Source: Aeromicrobium stalagmiti
Lineage (GTDB): Bacteria; Actinomycetota; Actinomycetes; Propionibacteriales; Nocardioidaceae
Direction: 5' to 3'
Length of the DNA: 64,000 nucleotides
NCBI RefSeq assembly: GCF_013283745.1
Contig: NZ_JABSTZ010000001.1
Location: 1,134,406 to 1,198,405 of the forward strand
How positions within the stretch are numbered: position 1 is the stretch's first letter; each line of letters starts with the position of its first letter. The position numbers and the translations under genes were made by a program. The notes under the pieces were generated by a model, which was given only the letters and a program-made list of their open reading frames with translations, was not told the origin of the DNA and searched no databases. Positions 1 to 12,603 of this stretch are shown here, piece by piece.

Positions 1-39
1 GTCGCGCGTCCGTACGTCACCACCAGGTAGGACAGAACC

Positions 40-4430
<4,391 letters not shown>

Positions 4431-4434
<4 letters not shown>

Positions 4435-5213
4435 TCGACGACGGCGGGGGTGTTCTCGGCAAGGTCGATGAGCCAGTGGGCCAGCGTGCAGGCTGCCGCC
4501 CCGAGGACGGGCACGATGAGCAGGGCCGTGGCGGGCTGCCGGTCGACGATGTCGAGGAAGAGCCCCAGCATCGCCACGATCGTGAGCACGACGGCGAGGA
4601 AGCTCGTCAGGCGCGCGGCGGCGGACCCGAAGCCCCGCAGCAGGGCCTGACCGAGATAGACGCTGACGATCGCCACGACGACGAACGCGAGGCCGCCCCA
4701 GAACCCTCCGCCCGAGGACACACCACGGACGGCCTCGAAGATGCGCAGCGCGACGGCCCCGAGGACCACGGCGACCAGACCGACGACGGCGCCGGTGATG
4801 ACGGACGCGAGGTAGAGGTTGATGTGGGGCAGACGCCACGCGGCGACGGCGCGGCCGCGCTCGGCGACAGCGTGCCCCGAGGTGCGAGCGGCATCACCGG
4901 TGCGGTCGGCGACCGCCCACCAGGCATCGCGGACCCGCTCGCCGGCGGCACCGACCTTGGCGCCGATGGCCAGGTCGCGCCGAGGCCGCTGGGGCCGGGA
5001 CCCGCTCCTGCTGCTCGGTGCGCCGGGAGCCGGCGCACGAGCGCCGACCTTCTGGGGCTTCGACTGGGCCTTGGCCTGCGGCTTGGTCGCGGTGGCGACC
5101 GGACGGCCGTAGCGGACCTGGGGCGGTGGCTCCGAGGGCGCGGCAGGACGAACGACGGTCTTCTTGACCACTCGTTTGACAACCCGCTTGGCGGGCTCCT
5201 GCTCGTCGACCAT
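4431..5213 (-). CDS. Multi-pass membrane protein with basic disordered N-terminus
   Basis: The 260-residue protein starts with a Lys/Arg/Val-rich and then Pro/Ala-rich tail (about residues 1-85), followed by an amphipathic stretch. Four hydrophobic helices follow at roughly 134-160, 175-193, 203-222 and 228-248. I do not recognise the family; many actinobacteria have such proteins of unknown role. It is the first gene of a two-gene unit with acetoacetyl-CoA synthetase (four-base overlap), but the architecture gives no metabolic clue. Confidence 0.8.
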
Positions 5214-5270
5214 GTGCTCAGTTTGTCACATGGTGTGGCAGGTCACAGTGCGGTCCGCGACCCGAAGACG

Positions 5271-5771
5271 TCAGGCGTTGGCGCGGCGTGTGGCGACGGC
5301 GCCGCCGCCGGCCACGACCAGTCCGGCACCGAGCACGAGCCACCAGATGTTGGCGCCGCCGGTGTTGGGCAGTGCGCCGTTGTCGTCGTCATCGGCTGCC
5401 AAGTCGTCGTCGGCGCAGTCGCGGACCTTGACGACGGCGCTGGCGCTGAGCGTCTGGTTCGAGGTGCCGTCGGAGTAGGTGGCCGTCGCGCTGAGCGTGA
5501 CCGACTTGGTCGACGTGACCTTGGGTGCCGTGACCGTGGTGCTGAACGTCGAGCCGTCCGAGCCGGTCTTGGTCTGGCCGTTGAACGACACCGCGAAGTC
5601 GGCGTCCTGGCCGGCGGCGTCGACCGTGACCGGGACGGAGGCGTTGGAGCACACGCTGCCGTCGACGTCGATGCTGAGCGCACCGTCGGGGTAGGCGTGG
5701 GCAGCACCGCTCGCGGCCAGGAGGATTCCTCCGGCCAGCCAGGCGGCGGCTGTCGTGCGCAGTGCGTTCAT
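5271..5771 (-). CDS. LPXTG-type cell-wall-anchored surface protein
   Basis: This 166-residue secreted protein has a signal peptide (residues 1-26, ending ASGAAHA). An Ig-like beta-rich middle has two cysteines flanking it. An acidic spacer (DDDLAADDDDNG) precedes the sorting signal LPNTG, a hydrophobic helix and the basic tail ATRRANA. Sortases cleave after the Thr of such motifs and link the protein to peptidoglycan. The start ATG at 5771 has GGGAGA upstream. No sortase gene lies in the window, so a housekeeping sortase elsewhere must serve it. Function beyond surface display is unknown. Confidence 0.85.
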   Translation of the reverse strand: MNALRTTAAAWLAGGILLAASGAAHAYPDGALSIDVDGSVCSNASVPVTVDAAGQDADFAVSFNGQTKTGSDGSTFSTTVTAPKVTSTKSVTLSATATYSDGTSNQTLSASAVVKVRDCADDDLAADDDDNGALPNTGGANIWWLVLGAGLVVAGGGAVATRRANA

Positions 5772-5889
5772 GATGTCTCCCTGTGTCGCGGTCCGAGGAT
5801 CATCGAACCGTGCCTTGTGGAGGACAACGAGGTCACCCACCTCCACGTCACGATGATTTTACCGTTGATCTGCGGTTGATGCGACGAAA

Positions 5890-5913
5890 CCGGCCCACCG
5901 TGCGGTGGACCGG
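5890..5913 (-). terminator. Hairpin terminator after tRNA-Pro
   Basis: Two 11-base arms (5890-5900 and 5903-5913) pair with a single G-U and a two-base loop, about 10 bases past the tRNA 3' end. They are followed on the minus strand by TTTCGT rather than a clean T-run. The position supports a tRNA terminator. Confidence 0.6.
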
Positions 5914-5921
5914 CCTCGTCA

Positions 5922-5998
5922 TGGTCGGGCTGACAGGATTTGAACCTGCGGCCTCGTCGTCCCGAACGACGCGCGCTACCAAGCTGCGCCACAGCCCG
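5922..5998 (-). tRNA. tRNA-Pro (anticodon CGG), CCA encoded
   Basis: On the minus strand a complete cloverleaf is seen: acceptor CGGGCTG pairs with CAGCCCG; the D-arm GCGC pairs with GCGC; the anticodon stem CGTCG pairs with CGACG around loop TTCGGGA (anticodon CGG, codon CCG); the T-arm carries GGTTCAAATCC. The discriminator A is followed by a genomically encoded CCA (5922-5924). A candidate -10 TAGACT lies at 6027-6032, inside the 3' end of the upstream metallophosphoesterase gene. Confidence 0.95.
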
Positions 5999-6006
5999 AC
6001 GCTCCC

Positions 6007-6921
6007 TCAGAAGTGGGAACCGGACGAGTCTATCCCAGTGAGGGTGAGCAGTGTTGCCTCGGGGCGGCATGCCACCCGAACCGGGGTGAACGGGGACGTC
6101 CCGAGGCCCGCCGAGACGTGCAGCCAGGACGGGTCGTGGGCGTCGACCTGGTGCCGATGAAGGCCGCGGGCGCGGGCACGATCGAGGTCGCAGTTGGTGA
6201 CCAGGGCACCGTAGAACGGGATGCGCAGCTGCCCGCCATGGGTGTGCCCGGCCATGATCAGCGGGTAGCCCTGGGCGTTCCAGCGGTCGAGGACCCGCAG
6301 GTAGGGCGCATGGGCGACGCCGATCGCGAGGTCGGCGTCGGCGTCGGCGGGCTCGTCGTCCAGCACGTCGTAGTTCAGGTGCGGGTCGTCGACGCCCACG
6401 AACGACAGTCGCCGCCCGGCGACCTCCAGCTCGTCGTGACGGTTGCCGAGGTCGGTCCACCCCCGCACGCTGAAGGCGGCACGGAGCTCCTCGAACGGCA
6501 GGTCCTTCTCGCGGTGCCACTCGCCGGCGCTGCTGACGCCGGTGCCGCCCGTCAGGTAGCCGACCGGGTTCTTCAGGACGGGTGAGAAGTAGTCGTTGGA
6601 CCCGAAGACGAAGACCCCGGGCAGGTCGAGCAGGTCGCCGTACGCGTGCAGCACCGACGGCACGGCGTCGAGGTGGGCGAGGTTGTCGCCGGTGTTGACG
6701 ACGAGATCGGGCTCGAGCTCGGCCAGGCCGCGGAGCCACTGCTGCTTGCGGTGCTGCCCCGGCGTCATGTGGGTGTCGGACAGGTGCAGGACGCGCAGGG
6801 GGTCGGATCCTGCCGCGAGCACCGGGACGGTCACCTCGCGCAGCGTGAACGCCCTGGTCTCCGCGACGGCGTACGCCAGCCCGGTCGCAGCAGCGGCGAC
6901 GGACCACAGGAGGGGGCGCAT
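6007..6921 (-). CDS. Membrane-anchored metallophosphoesterase (YkuE-like)
   Basis: This 304-residue calcineurin-like phosphoesterase has an N-terminal hydrophobic segment (about residues 4-20), so the catalytic domain is probably exported or membrane-bound. The dimetal motifs appear in order: DTH, GDN, GSND and GHTHGGQ. The substrate is unknown. Related proteins include cell-envelope phosphoesterases, and M. tuberculosis Rv3683 occupies the corresponding position next to ponA2. The gene is divergent from yqeY with only 39 bases between the two start codons. Confidence 0.9.
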   Translation of the reverse strand: MRPLLWSVAAAATGLAYAVAETRAFTLREVTVPVLAAGSDPLRVLHLSDTHMTPGQHRKQQWLRGLAELEPDLVVNTGDNLAHLDAVPSVLHAYGDLLDLPGVFVFGSNDYFSPVLKNPVGYLTGGTGVSSAGEWHREKDLPFEELRAAFSVRGWTDLGNRHDELEVAGRRLSFVGVDDPHLNYDVLDDEPADADADLAIGVAHAPYLRVLDRWNAQGYPLIMAGHTHGGQLRIPFYGALVTNCDLDRARARGLHRHQVDAHDPSWLHVSAGLGTSPFTPVRVACRPEATLLTLTGIDSSGSHF

Positions 6922-6960
6922 GCCCCCAGCATGTCACCCTCCGGGTGGGACACTGGGGGC
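6922..6960. promoter_or_regulatory. 39-bp divergent region with mirrored -10-like hexamers
   Basis: The 11-base arms CATGCCCCCAG and CTGGGGGCATG (which include both ATG codons) form an inverted repeat. On the minus strand CATGCT (6928-6933) lies six bases before the phosphoesterase start. On the plus strand GACACT (6949-6954) lies six bases before the yqeY start. This suggests two face-to-face leaderless promoters. Confidence 0.45.
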
Positions 6961-7422
6961 ATGTCAGCTCTCAAGGACCAGCTCCACTCCGACCTCACGA
7001 CCTCGATGAAGGCCCGCGACGCGCTGCGCACGTCGACGCTCCGCATGGTGCTCACGGCGATCACCAACGCCGAGGTGTCGGGCAAGGAGGTCAAGGAGCT
7101 CACCGACGACGACGTGCTGACGGTGCTCGGGGCCGAGGCCAAGAAGCGCCGCGAGGCGGCTCAGGCCTTCGCCGACGGCAACCGACCGGAGCTCGCCGAG
7201 AAGGAGACGGCCGAGGCCGCGATCCTGGCCGAGTACCTCCCCGCCCAGCTGTCGGCCGACGAGATCGCCGCGGTCGTCTCGGCCGCCGTGGAGTCCGCCG
7301 GCGCAGCCGGCGAGGGCATGAAGGCGATGGGCAAGGTCATGGGGATCGTCTCGCCGCAGGTCAAGGGCAAGGCCGACGGCGGCGCCGTGGCCGCCGAGGT
7401 CAAGCGCCAGCTGGGCGCCTGA
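6961..7422 (+). CDS. GatB/YqeY domain protein
   Basis: This 153-residue all-helical protein of the YqeY family is homologous to the C-terminal tRNA-binding region of GatB, the amidotransferase subunit that makes Gln-tRNA or Asn-tRNA. The typical N-terminus (LKDQLHSDLTTSMKARD) and the conserved segment EAEYLP-like (LAEYLPAQLS) are present. Free-standing YqeY proteins are widespread and their exact role is unproven. ATG 6961 was chosen because homologues begin at MSALKDQ; the frame upstream is antisense to the phosphoesterase. Confidence 0.9.
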   Translation: MSALKDQLHSDLTTSMKARDALRTSTLRMVLTAITNAEVSGKEVKELTDDDVLTVLGAEAKKRREAAQAFADGNRPELAEKETAEAAILAEYLPAQLSADEIAAVVSAAVESAGAAGEGMKAMGKVMGIVSPQVKGKADGGAVAAEVKRQLGA

Positions 7423-7428
7423 CCCGGC

Positions 7429-7660
7429 TCAGGCCCGCGGCAGACGCACGACCCGCATCAGCGCGCCCTCGGCCGTGACATCGGCGAGCAGGGCCAGCGA
7501 GCCGTCGGGGGTCGACCAGGAGCTGCGGAGAGGGGTAGCTCCCGCCGGACACGGTGAACCCGACCCAGTCGCCGAACCGGCGGATGTCGGTGGGCAGCGC
7601 GTCCTTGTCCGACCCCCCGGGGAAGTCGTCCATGACGACCGTCGCCCCGCCCGACGTCAT
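7429..7660 (-). pseudogene. Small frameshifted gene downstream of the PBP
   Basis: From ATG 7660 a GC3-rich frame encodes ATVVMDDFPGG... through GFTVSGGSYPS. At about 7525-7536 coding character jumps to another frame, which reads SSWSTPDGSLALLADV and ends RVVRLPRA at TGA 7429-7431. Deleting one base in the CCCCTCTCC run would join the halves into a protein of about 76 residues. It is either a real single-base frameshift or a sequencing error. I do not recognise the product. It sits 22 bases after the PBP stop, so it could have been cotranscribed. Confidence 0.5.
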
Positions 7661-7682
7661 GGCCGCAGGCTGCTCAGCGGGA

Positions 7683-9893
7683 TCATCCGCGGTCGCGACC
7701 TCCGCCGTTGCCGCCACCGTTGTTGCCGCCTCCGCCGTCGTTGTTGTCGTCGTTGCTGGCCTTCTTGGGTGCCCTCTTGGCGACGGGCTGGCGCTGGGGC
7801 GGCGTGTCGAAGTTGACCGGTGTCAGGTAGTCCTGGATCTTCTGCATCGCCTTGGCCCACATCGGGCCGGCCAGCGAGGAGCCGCCGACGGCGTTGAAGT
7901 CGAGGAAGGCGCCGTTGATCTGGACCCCGGCCAACGAGCGCGGGCTGCCGTTCTTCTTGACGCCGGCGATCATCGAGGCCGTGGACAGCTCGGGGGTGTA
8001 GCCGACGTACCAGACGGACTGGTTGTCCTGGGCGGTTCCAGTCTTGGCGGCCGACGGGATCTGCAGGCCGGTGCCGTTCTGGAAGCCGAAGCCACCCGGC
8101 TCCTGCACGCCGCGCAGGATGTCGTTGATCTGCGCGGCCTGGTCCTTGGTCAGCGCCTGCTCGCAGTCGGGGCCGTACTTCTTGACGCTGTTGCCCTGGG
8201 CGTCGAGGATCTCGGCGACCGGACGCGGCTTGCAGTACATGCCGCCCGAGGCGAACGTCGCGTAGGCGGCCGACATGTCGAGCGGGCTGACGTTGGTCAC
8301 GCCGAGGGTGAAGGCGGGGACCTGGTTGTTGAGGCTCGACGTCTTGTTGGGGAACGGCACGGTGATGCCCATCGACTCCGCGGCCCGGACGACGTTGCAG
8401 AGTCCGGCCTTCTTCTCCAGCTGCGAGAAGTAGGTGTTCACCGACTCACGGGTTCCGGTGTACATGTTCTTGGAGCCCGACGTGGTCGAGTTGCTGACCT
8501 TCCAGGGTGCGGTGCCGCCACCCTCGCAGTCGAAGTAGCTGCCGGCGGGCATCGTCATCGACTTGGGCGAGTTGAACGTCTGGCCGACGTCGACGCCGTT
8601 CTTGAGCGCAGCGGCGACGGTGAACAGCTTGAACGTCGAGCCGGCGGGGAAGCCGCCGGAGTCGCCGTAGCGACGTGGCACGACGAAGTTGATGAAGGAC
8701 TCGCCCTTCTTCTTGTTGCGACCCATGGGACGCGACTGCGAGAGGGCGCGGACCTTGCCGGTGCCGGGCTCGACCGACGCGAGGGCCGCGATGGCCTCGG
8801 TGTCGGTGGCCTTGACGGTCGACTCGACGGCGGCGTCGGTCGCGGCCTGCGCTCGCAGGTCGATATTGGACTTGATCGTCAGGCCGCCGCGCTCGAGCCG
8901 GGTCTGGCGCTCCTGGGTCGTGGTGCCGAGGGCCGGCTGGCGCAGCAGCCAACGGCGCACGTAGTCGCAGGAGAACTCGGCGCTGGAGCTCACGCAGCCG
9001 TTGGGGAACTTGGTGATCTTGAGCGCGAGCGGAGCGGCCTGGAACTTCTCGGCCTCCGCGGGCGTGATCTTGCCGAGGCGGGCCATGACGGCGAGCACCG
9101 TGTTGCGGCGCTGCAGGGCCTTCTCGGGGTAGACGTTGGGGTCGAACTCGACCGGGTTCTTGACCAGGCCCGCGAGGGTCGCGGCCTGGCGGACGTTGAG
9201 CTGGTCGGGGCTGCGCGAGAAGTAGTGGAACGAGGCCGCGCTGATGCCGTAGGCGCCGTCGCCGAAGTAGGCGATGTTGAGGTAGCGCTCGAGGATCTCC
9301 TTCTTGGTGTGCGTCGCCTCGTAGTCGATCGCGAGCTTGAGCTCACGGATCTTGCGGGCCGTCGACTTCTCCGTGGCGGCCTTGACCTGCTCCTTGGTCG
9401 TGGCCTGCGAGACCAGCGTCAGCTTGACCAGCTGCTGCGTGATCGACGAGCCGCCCTGGGTCTGACCGTCCGAGGCGTTGTTGAACAGGGCGCGGACGGT
9501 GCCCTTGAGATCGAGCGCGCCATGCTCGTAGAAGCGGTTGTCCTCGATCGAGATGAGCGCGTCCTGCATGACCGGCGCGATCTCGTCGAGCGGGACGTCC
9601 TGCCGGTTCTCCTTGTAGAAGTAGGCGATCAGGTCGCCGTTGGAGGCCAGCAGGCGCGTGGTCTGGGCGTTGGGCTGGTCCTCGAGCGCCAGCGGCATGT
9701 CGACGACGTCGTTGGTGACGTCGTTGAACGTGACGGCGACCATAGCGGTCGCGGGGATCAGCATGAGGGCGATCAGCAGGCCGGCGAAGGCCGAGAGCCC
9801 GGCCATGGTGCCGATCCGCCCGGACCGTCCACGGGGCTTGCTCTCGGACTGGGCAGCGCGGCGCAAGAAGGTGCGAAAGTCGTCCGAGGCCAT
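7683..9893 (-). CDS. ponA2: Bifunctional penicillin-binding protein, PonA2-type
   Basis: Class A PBP that polymerises lipid II and cross-links peptides at the outer face of the membrane (736 residues). A transmembrane helix (about 30-53) precedes the GT51 domain with catalytic EDNRFYEHG (Glu117) and QGGSSITQQ. The transpeptidase domain carries STFK (Ser419, Lys422), SVN (484-486) and KTGT (617-620). The C-terminus is a Lys/Asn/Gly-rich tail; the PASTA domain of mycobacterial PonA2 is absent. Its position beside a WhiB4-type gene and two Get3-like ATPases matches M. tuberculosis ponA2. A -10 hexamer lies seven bases before the ATG, suggesting a leaderless mRNA. Confidence 0.95.
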   Translation of the reverse strand: MASDDFRTFLRRAAQSESKPRGRSGRIGTMAGLSAFAGLLIALMLIPATAMVAVTFNDVTNDVVDMPLALEDQPNAQTTRLLASNGDLIAYFYKENRQDVPLDEIAPVMQDALISIEDNRFYEHGALDLKGTVRALFNNASDGQTQGGSSITQQLVKLTLVSQATTKEQVKAATEKSTARKIRELKLAIDYEATHTKKEILERYLNIAYFGDGAYGISAASFHYFSRSPDQLNVRQAATLAGLVKNPVEFDPNVYPEKALQRRNTVLAVMARLGKITPAEAEKFQAAPLALKITKFPNGCVSSSAEFSCDYVRRWLLRQPALGTTTQERQTRLERGGLTIKSNIDLRAQAATDAAVESTVKATDTEAIAALASVEPGTGKVRALSQSRPMGRNKKKGESFINFVVPRRYGDSGGFPAGSTFKLFTVAAALKNGVDVGQTFNSPKSMTMPAGSYFDCEGGGTAPWKVSNSTTSGSKNMYTGTRESVNTYFSQLEKKAGLCNVVRAAESMGITVPFPNKTSSLNNQVPAFTLGVTNVSPLDMSAAYATFASGGMYCKPRPVAEILDAQGNSVKKYGPDCEQALTKDQAAQINDILRGVQEPGGFGFQNGTGLQIPSAAKTGTAQDNQSVWYVGYTPELSTASMIAGVKKNGSPRSLAGVQINGAFLDFNAVGGSSLAGPMWAKAMQKIQDYLTPVNFDTPPQRQPVAKRAPKKASNDDNNDGGGGNNGGGNGGGRDRG

Positions 9894-9900
9894 GCAGGAC

Positions 9901-9906
9901 AGCGTA
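9901..9906 (-). promoter_or_regulatory. -10 hexamer of the PBP gene, leaderless type
   Basis: TACGCT on the minus strand ends seven bases before the ATG at 9893, and no Shine-Dalgarno sequence is present. The transcript should begin at or next to the start codon. Confidence 0.5.
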
Positions 9907-10064
9907 CGTGACGCACTCCAACCGGCCCAGAAGGCGACATGGTGTCTAGTTCTTTGGGGCTAGTGAAAATGGTCAGCATCGGTCCTGCCGCCGACGGGAC
10001 TTAGTTCCTACGTTTGTCCTAACCAACTTCGGTCAACGTGGCCGGTCTCGGGGAGGTTTTGACA

Positions 10065-10322
10065 ATGTGGAATGACAACTGGGCGGCTGAAGCCGCTTGC
10101 CGCGGCAAGTCCGATGCCCTTTTCGTGAAGGGCGCGGAGCAAAACCGCGCGAAGCAGGTCTGCGGGACGTGCCACGTCCGGGCCGAGTGCCTGGCCGAAG
10201 CGCTGGACAACCGCATCGAGTGGGGCGTCTGGGGCGGCATGACCGAGCGTGAGCGTCGTGCTCTGTTGCGTCGCCGCCCGAACGTCACCGCGTGGCGCAG
10301 CATCCTCCAGGTCGCGGTCTAG
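10065..10322 (+). CDS. whiB4: WhiB-family Fe-S regulator, WhiB4-like
   Basis: This 85-residue protein has the four cluster-binding cysteines (Cys12, Cys33, Cys36, Cys42) in the C-Xn-C-X2-C-X5-C pattern, the WhiB turn GVWGG and a basic tail (RRALLRRRP). WhiB proteins hold a redox- or NO-sensitive 4Fe-4S cluster and act on transcription. The motif ALDNRIEWGVWGGMTER and the neighbours (ponA2, Get3-like ATPases) point to WhiB4, an oxidative-stress regulator in M. tuberculosis. ATG 10065 follows GGGGAGG; an earlier in-frame ATG at 10038 lacks such a site. Its TAG overlaps the stop of the convergent ATPase gene in CTAG. Confidence 0.92.
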   Translation: MWNDNWAAEAACRGKSDALFVKGAEQNRAKQVCGTCHVRAECLAEALDNRIEWGVWGGMTERERRALLRRRPNVTAWRSILQVAV

Positions 10323-11533
10323 CCCTTCGGCCCGCTGGCGGGAACGCCGGCCAGCAGGTCTCCGACCTGACGCAGCCCGTCGAGGTCGTGGACGTCGCCG
10401 GCGAGCGCTGCGACCGACACCGTCGGCACCGCGGGGTGCGCCGCGCCGAAGCGCCTCTTGAGGCGTGACTCCCGGGCGTCGACCCGCATGCGGTCGGCGT
10501 GGATCAGCAGCAGCTCGGACGTCATCTGGTCGGCCGTGCTGCCGCTCGAGAGCTTGTGCGCCGCCGACTCGGCCTCGGCCGTGCCGATGCCGTCGGCGCC
10601 GTTCTCGTGGACCCGGTTGACGACCAGGCCGGCCAGGGGCATGTGCTCGCCGCCGAGCCGCTCGACGAAGTAGGACGCCTCGCGCATCGCGGCGGGCTCC
10701 GGGGCAGCGACGACGACGAACGCCGTGCCGTCGGCCTGCAGCAGGGCGTAGGTGCTCTCGGCGCGCTGCCGGAAGCCGCCGAAGAGGGTGTCGAATGCCG
10801 CGACGAACGTCTGGACGTCGGTCAGCACCTGGGCGCCCAGGACCTTGTTGAGCGCGCTCGTGACGATGCCGAACCCCGCGGAGAGCAGACGGGCGGGGCC
10901 CTTGGCCGGTGCGAGGAGCAGCTTGATGAAGCGGCCGTCGAGCAGTGACGAGAGCCGCTCGGGGGCGTCGAGGAAGTCGAGCGCCGACCGCGACGGCGGG
11001 GTGTCGACGACGATGAGGTCCCACGTCGACGTCGCGTGCAGCTGGCCGAGCTTCTCCATCGCCATGTACTCCTGCGTGCCGGCGAACGAGCTCGACAGGG
11101 CGACGTAGAACGGGTTGTTGAGGATCTGCTGGGCCTTCTGCGGGGTCGCGTGCTGCTCGACGACCTCGTCGAAGGTGCGCTTCATGTCGAGCATCATGGC
11201 GTCGAGCGATCCGCCGCGCTCGACGTCGACGTCCTTGACCGGGCGTGGCGTGTTGTCGAGCTCGGTCAGGCCCATCGACTGCGCGAGGCGGCGGGCGGGG
11301 TCGATCGTGAGGACGCAGACCTTGCGCCCCTTCTCGGCCGCACGCAGCGCGAGGGCCGCAGCGGTGGTGGTCTTGCCGACGCCGCCGGACCCGCAGCAGA
11401 CCACGATCCGCGTGGTGGGGTCGTCGAGCAGGGCATCGACGTCGAGCCGTCCGCCAACGCTCGTGCGTGCACCGCCGCGCGGCGCCGTGCGTGCCTTGCG
11501 CGAGGACGGAGTGGTCCGGGCCTTGCCGGTCAT
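10319..11533 (-). CDS. Get3/ArsA-like anion-transporting ATPase, second subunit
   Basis: A 404-residue SIMIBI-class P-loop ATPase with CGSGGVGKTT (Walker A at residues 48-55) and DPARRLAQSMG (the switch region typical of ArsA/Get3). Its partner gene lies immediately upstream with a four-base overlap. The pair corresponds in order and position to Rv3680/Rv3679 of M. tuberculosis, Get3-like proteins proposed to form a heterocomplex. No ArsB pump or arsenic genes occur here, so an arsenite role is unlikely. The N-terminal 40 residues are basic and disordered. Confidence 0.88.
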   Translation of the reverse strand: MTGKARTTPSSRKARTAPRGGARTSVGGRLDVDALLDDPTTRIVVCCGSGGVGKTTTAAALALRAAEKGRKVCVLTIDPARRLAQSMGLTELDNTPRPVKDVDVERGGSLDAMMLDMKRTFDEVVEQHATPQKAQQILNNPFYVALSSSFAGTQEYMAMEKLGQLHATSTWDLIVVDTPPSRSALDFLDAPERLSSLLDGRFIKLLLAPAKGPARLLSAGFGIVTSALNKVLGAQVLTDVQTFVAAFDTLFGGFRQRAESTYALLQADGTAFVVVAAPEPAAMREASYFVERLGGEHMPLAGLVVNRVHENGADGIGTAEAESAAHKLSSGSTADQMTSELLLIHADRMRVDARESRLKRRFGAAHPAVPTVSVAALAGDVHDLDGLRQVGDLLAGVPASGPKG

Positions 11534-12489
11534 GCGAGCTCTCCCAGCTGCTCGGCGAGCTCGAACAGGGCGCCGAGGTCGATCGCGTCGCCCAGGAGCG
11601 GGAGCTCGACCAGCGGCGTGCCGCAGTCCTCGAGGATCTGGCGCTGACCGTCCTGCAGGACCTGGCGCTCCAGGTGGGCGAGGCCCCCCTCGACCAGAGC
11701 GGGAGCCGCCGCCGGATCGAGGCCGGCTGCGCGGAGGGACGCGGCGACCTTCGCCGGCTTGAGCGTGCCGCCGACGAGGGCATCGCGCGTCGCGGCCGAG
11801 ACCAGCGAGGGACGGACGAGGTTGAGGACGACATGTCCGACGGGCAGCCGCTCGGACGTGAGCTCGGCGATGCCGTCGATCGTCTCCTGCACCGGCATCT
11901 CCTCGAGCACCGTCACGAGGTGGACGTGGGTCTCGGCCGAACGCATCATCTCCATGATCGAGTCGGCCTGGCGGCGGATCGGTCCGACCTTGGCCAGACC
12001 GGCGACCTCGGAGTTGACGTTGAGGAAGCGGGTGATGCGCCCGGTCGGCGGGGCGTCCATGATCACGGCGTCGTAGGCGAAGCCCTTGCCGTCACGGCGG
12101 CGCGCGGCCTCGTAGACCTTGCCGGTCAGCAGGACGTCGCGCACACCTGGCGCGATCGTCGTCGCGAAGTCGATGATGCCGAACTTGTCGAGCGCCTTGC
12201 CGGCGCGGCCGAGGCGGTAGTACATCGCGAGGTACTCCAGCAGGGCCGACTCCGGGTCGATCGCCAGGGCGTAGACCTCGCCGCCGCCGAGGCCGACGGC
12301 GATCTGGCGCTCTTCGTAGGGCAAGGGCGGGACGTCGAACAGCTGGGCGATGCCCTGGCGTCCCTCGACCTCGCACAGCAGGACCTTCTTGCCCTCACCG
12401 GCGAGGGAGATCGCGAGGGCAGCGGCGACCGTCGTCTTGCCGGTGCCACCTTTGCCGGTGACGACATGGAGCTCGGTCGACTGTGCCAC
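11530..12489 (-). CDS. Get3/ArsA-like anion-transporting ATPase, first subunit
   Basis: A 319-residue P-loop ATPase with the deviant Walker A GKGGTGKT (residues 12-19) and the signature VIMDAPPTGR, which fits the Get3/ArsA fold. It is translated from GTG 12489 and overlaps the start of its paralogue. The two are expected to act as a heterodimer in the cytosol. Client proteins or ligands are unknown; links to stress tolerance and efflux have been discussed for mycobacterial homologues. TAGGCT six bases upstream of the GTG indicates a leaderless transcript. Confidence 0.88.
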   Translation of the reverse strand: MAQSTELHVVTGKGGTGKTTVAAALAISLAGEGKKVLLCEVEGRQGIAQLFDVPPLPYEERQIAVGLGGGEVYALAIDPESALLEYLAMYYRLGRAGKALDKFGIIDFATTIAPGVRDVLLTGKVYEAARRRDGKGFAYDAVIMDAPPTGRITRFLNVNSEVAGLAKVGPIRRQADSIMEMMRSAETHVHLVTVLEEMPVQETIDGIAELTSERLPVGHVVLNLVRPSLVSAATRDALVGGTLKPAKVAASLRAAGLDPAAAPALVEGGLAHLERQVLQDGQRQILEDCGTPLVELPLLGDAIDLGALFELAEQLGELA

Positions 12490-12495
12490 CCCTCG

Positions 12496-12501
12496 AGCCT
12501 A
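12496..12501 (-). promoter_or_regulatory. -10 hexamer of the ATPase operon, leaderless type
   Basis: TAGGCT on the minus strand lies six bases before the GTG start at 12489. Confidence 0.5.
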
Positions 12502-12603
12502 CCGAGGACCTGCCAAGATGCCCGCTGATCAGTGGTTTCCCTACTTATGCGCACCCGCTGCCGTCCCTACGCTGGAGCTCCCCTGTGCCCCTGAGGAGCT
12601 CCC

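Noticed and set aside
1..39. Lysine riboswitch upstream of lysC
   Set aside because: Only 39 bases are available, too short to judge; nothing in them suggests one.
5221..5250. A Crp-like site upstream of the membrane-protein gene at 4431
   Set aside because: Only one half-site is good (TCACA); overall the match is weak and the spacing to the gene start is unclear.
7554..9911. A 785-codon plus-strand open frame opposite the PBP gene
   Set aside because: Its translation is low-complexity R/G/L-rich, and the minus strand carries all PBP catalytic motifs.
10319..12489. Arsenic resistance operon (ArsA homologues)
   Set aside because: No ArsB, ArsC or ArsR genes are present, and the neighbours match the Get3-like pair of mycobacteria.
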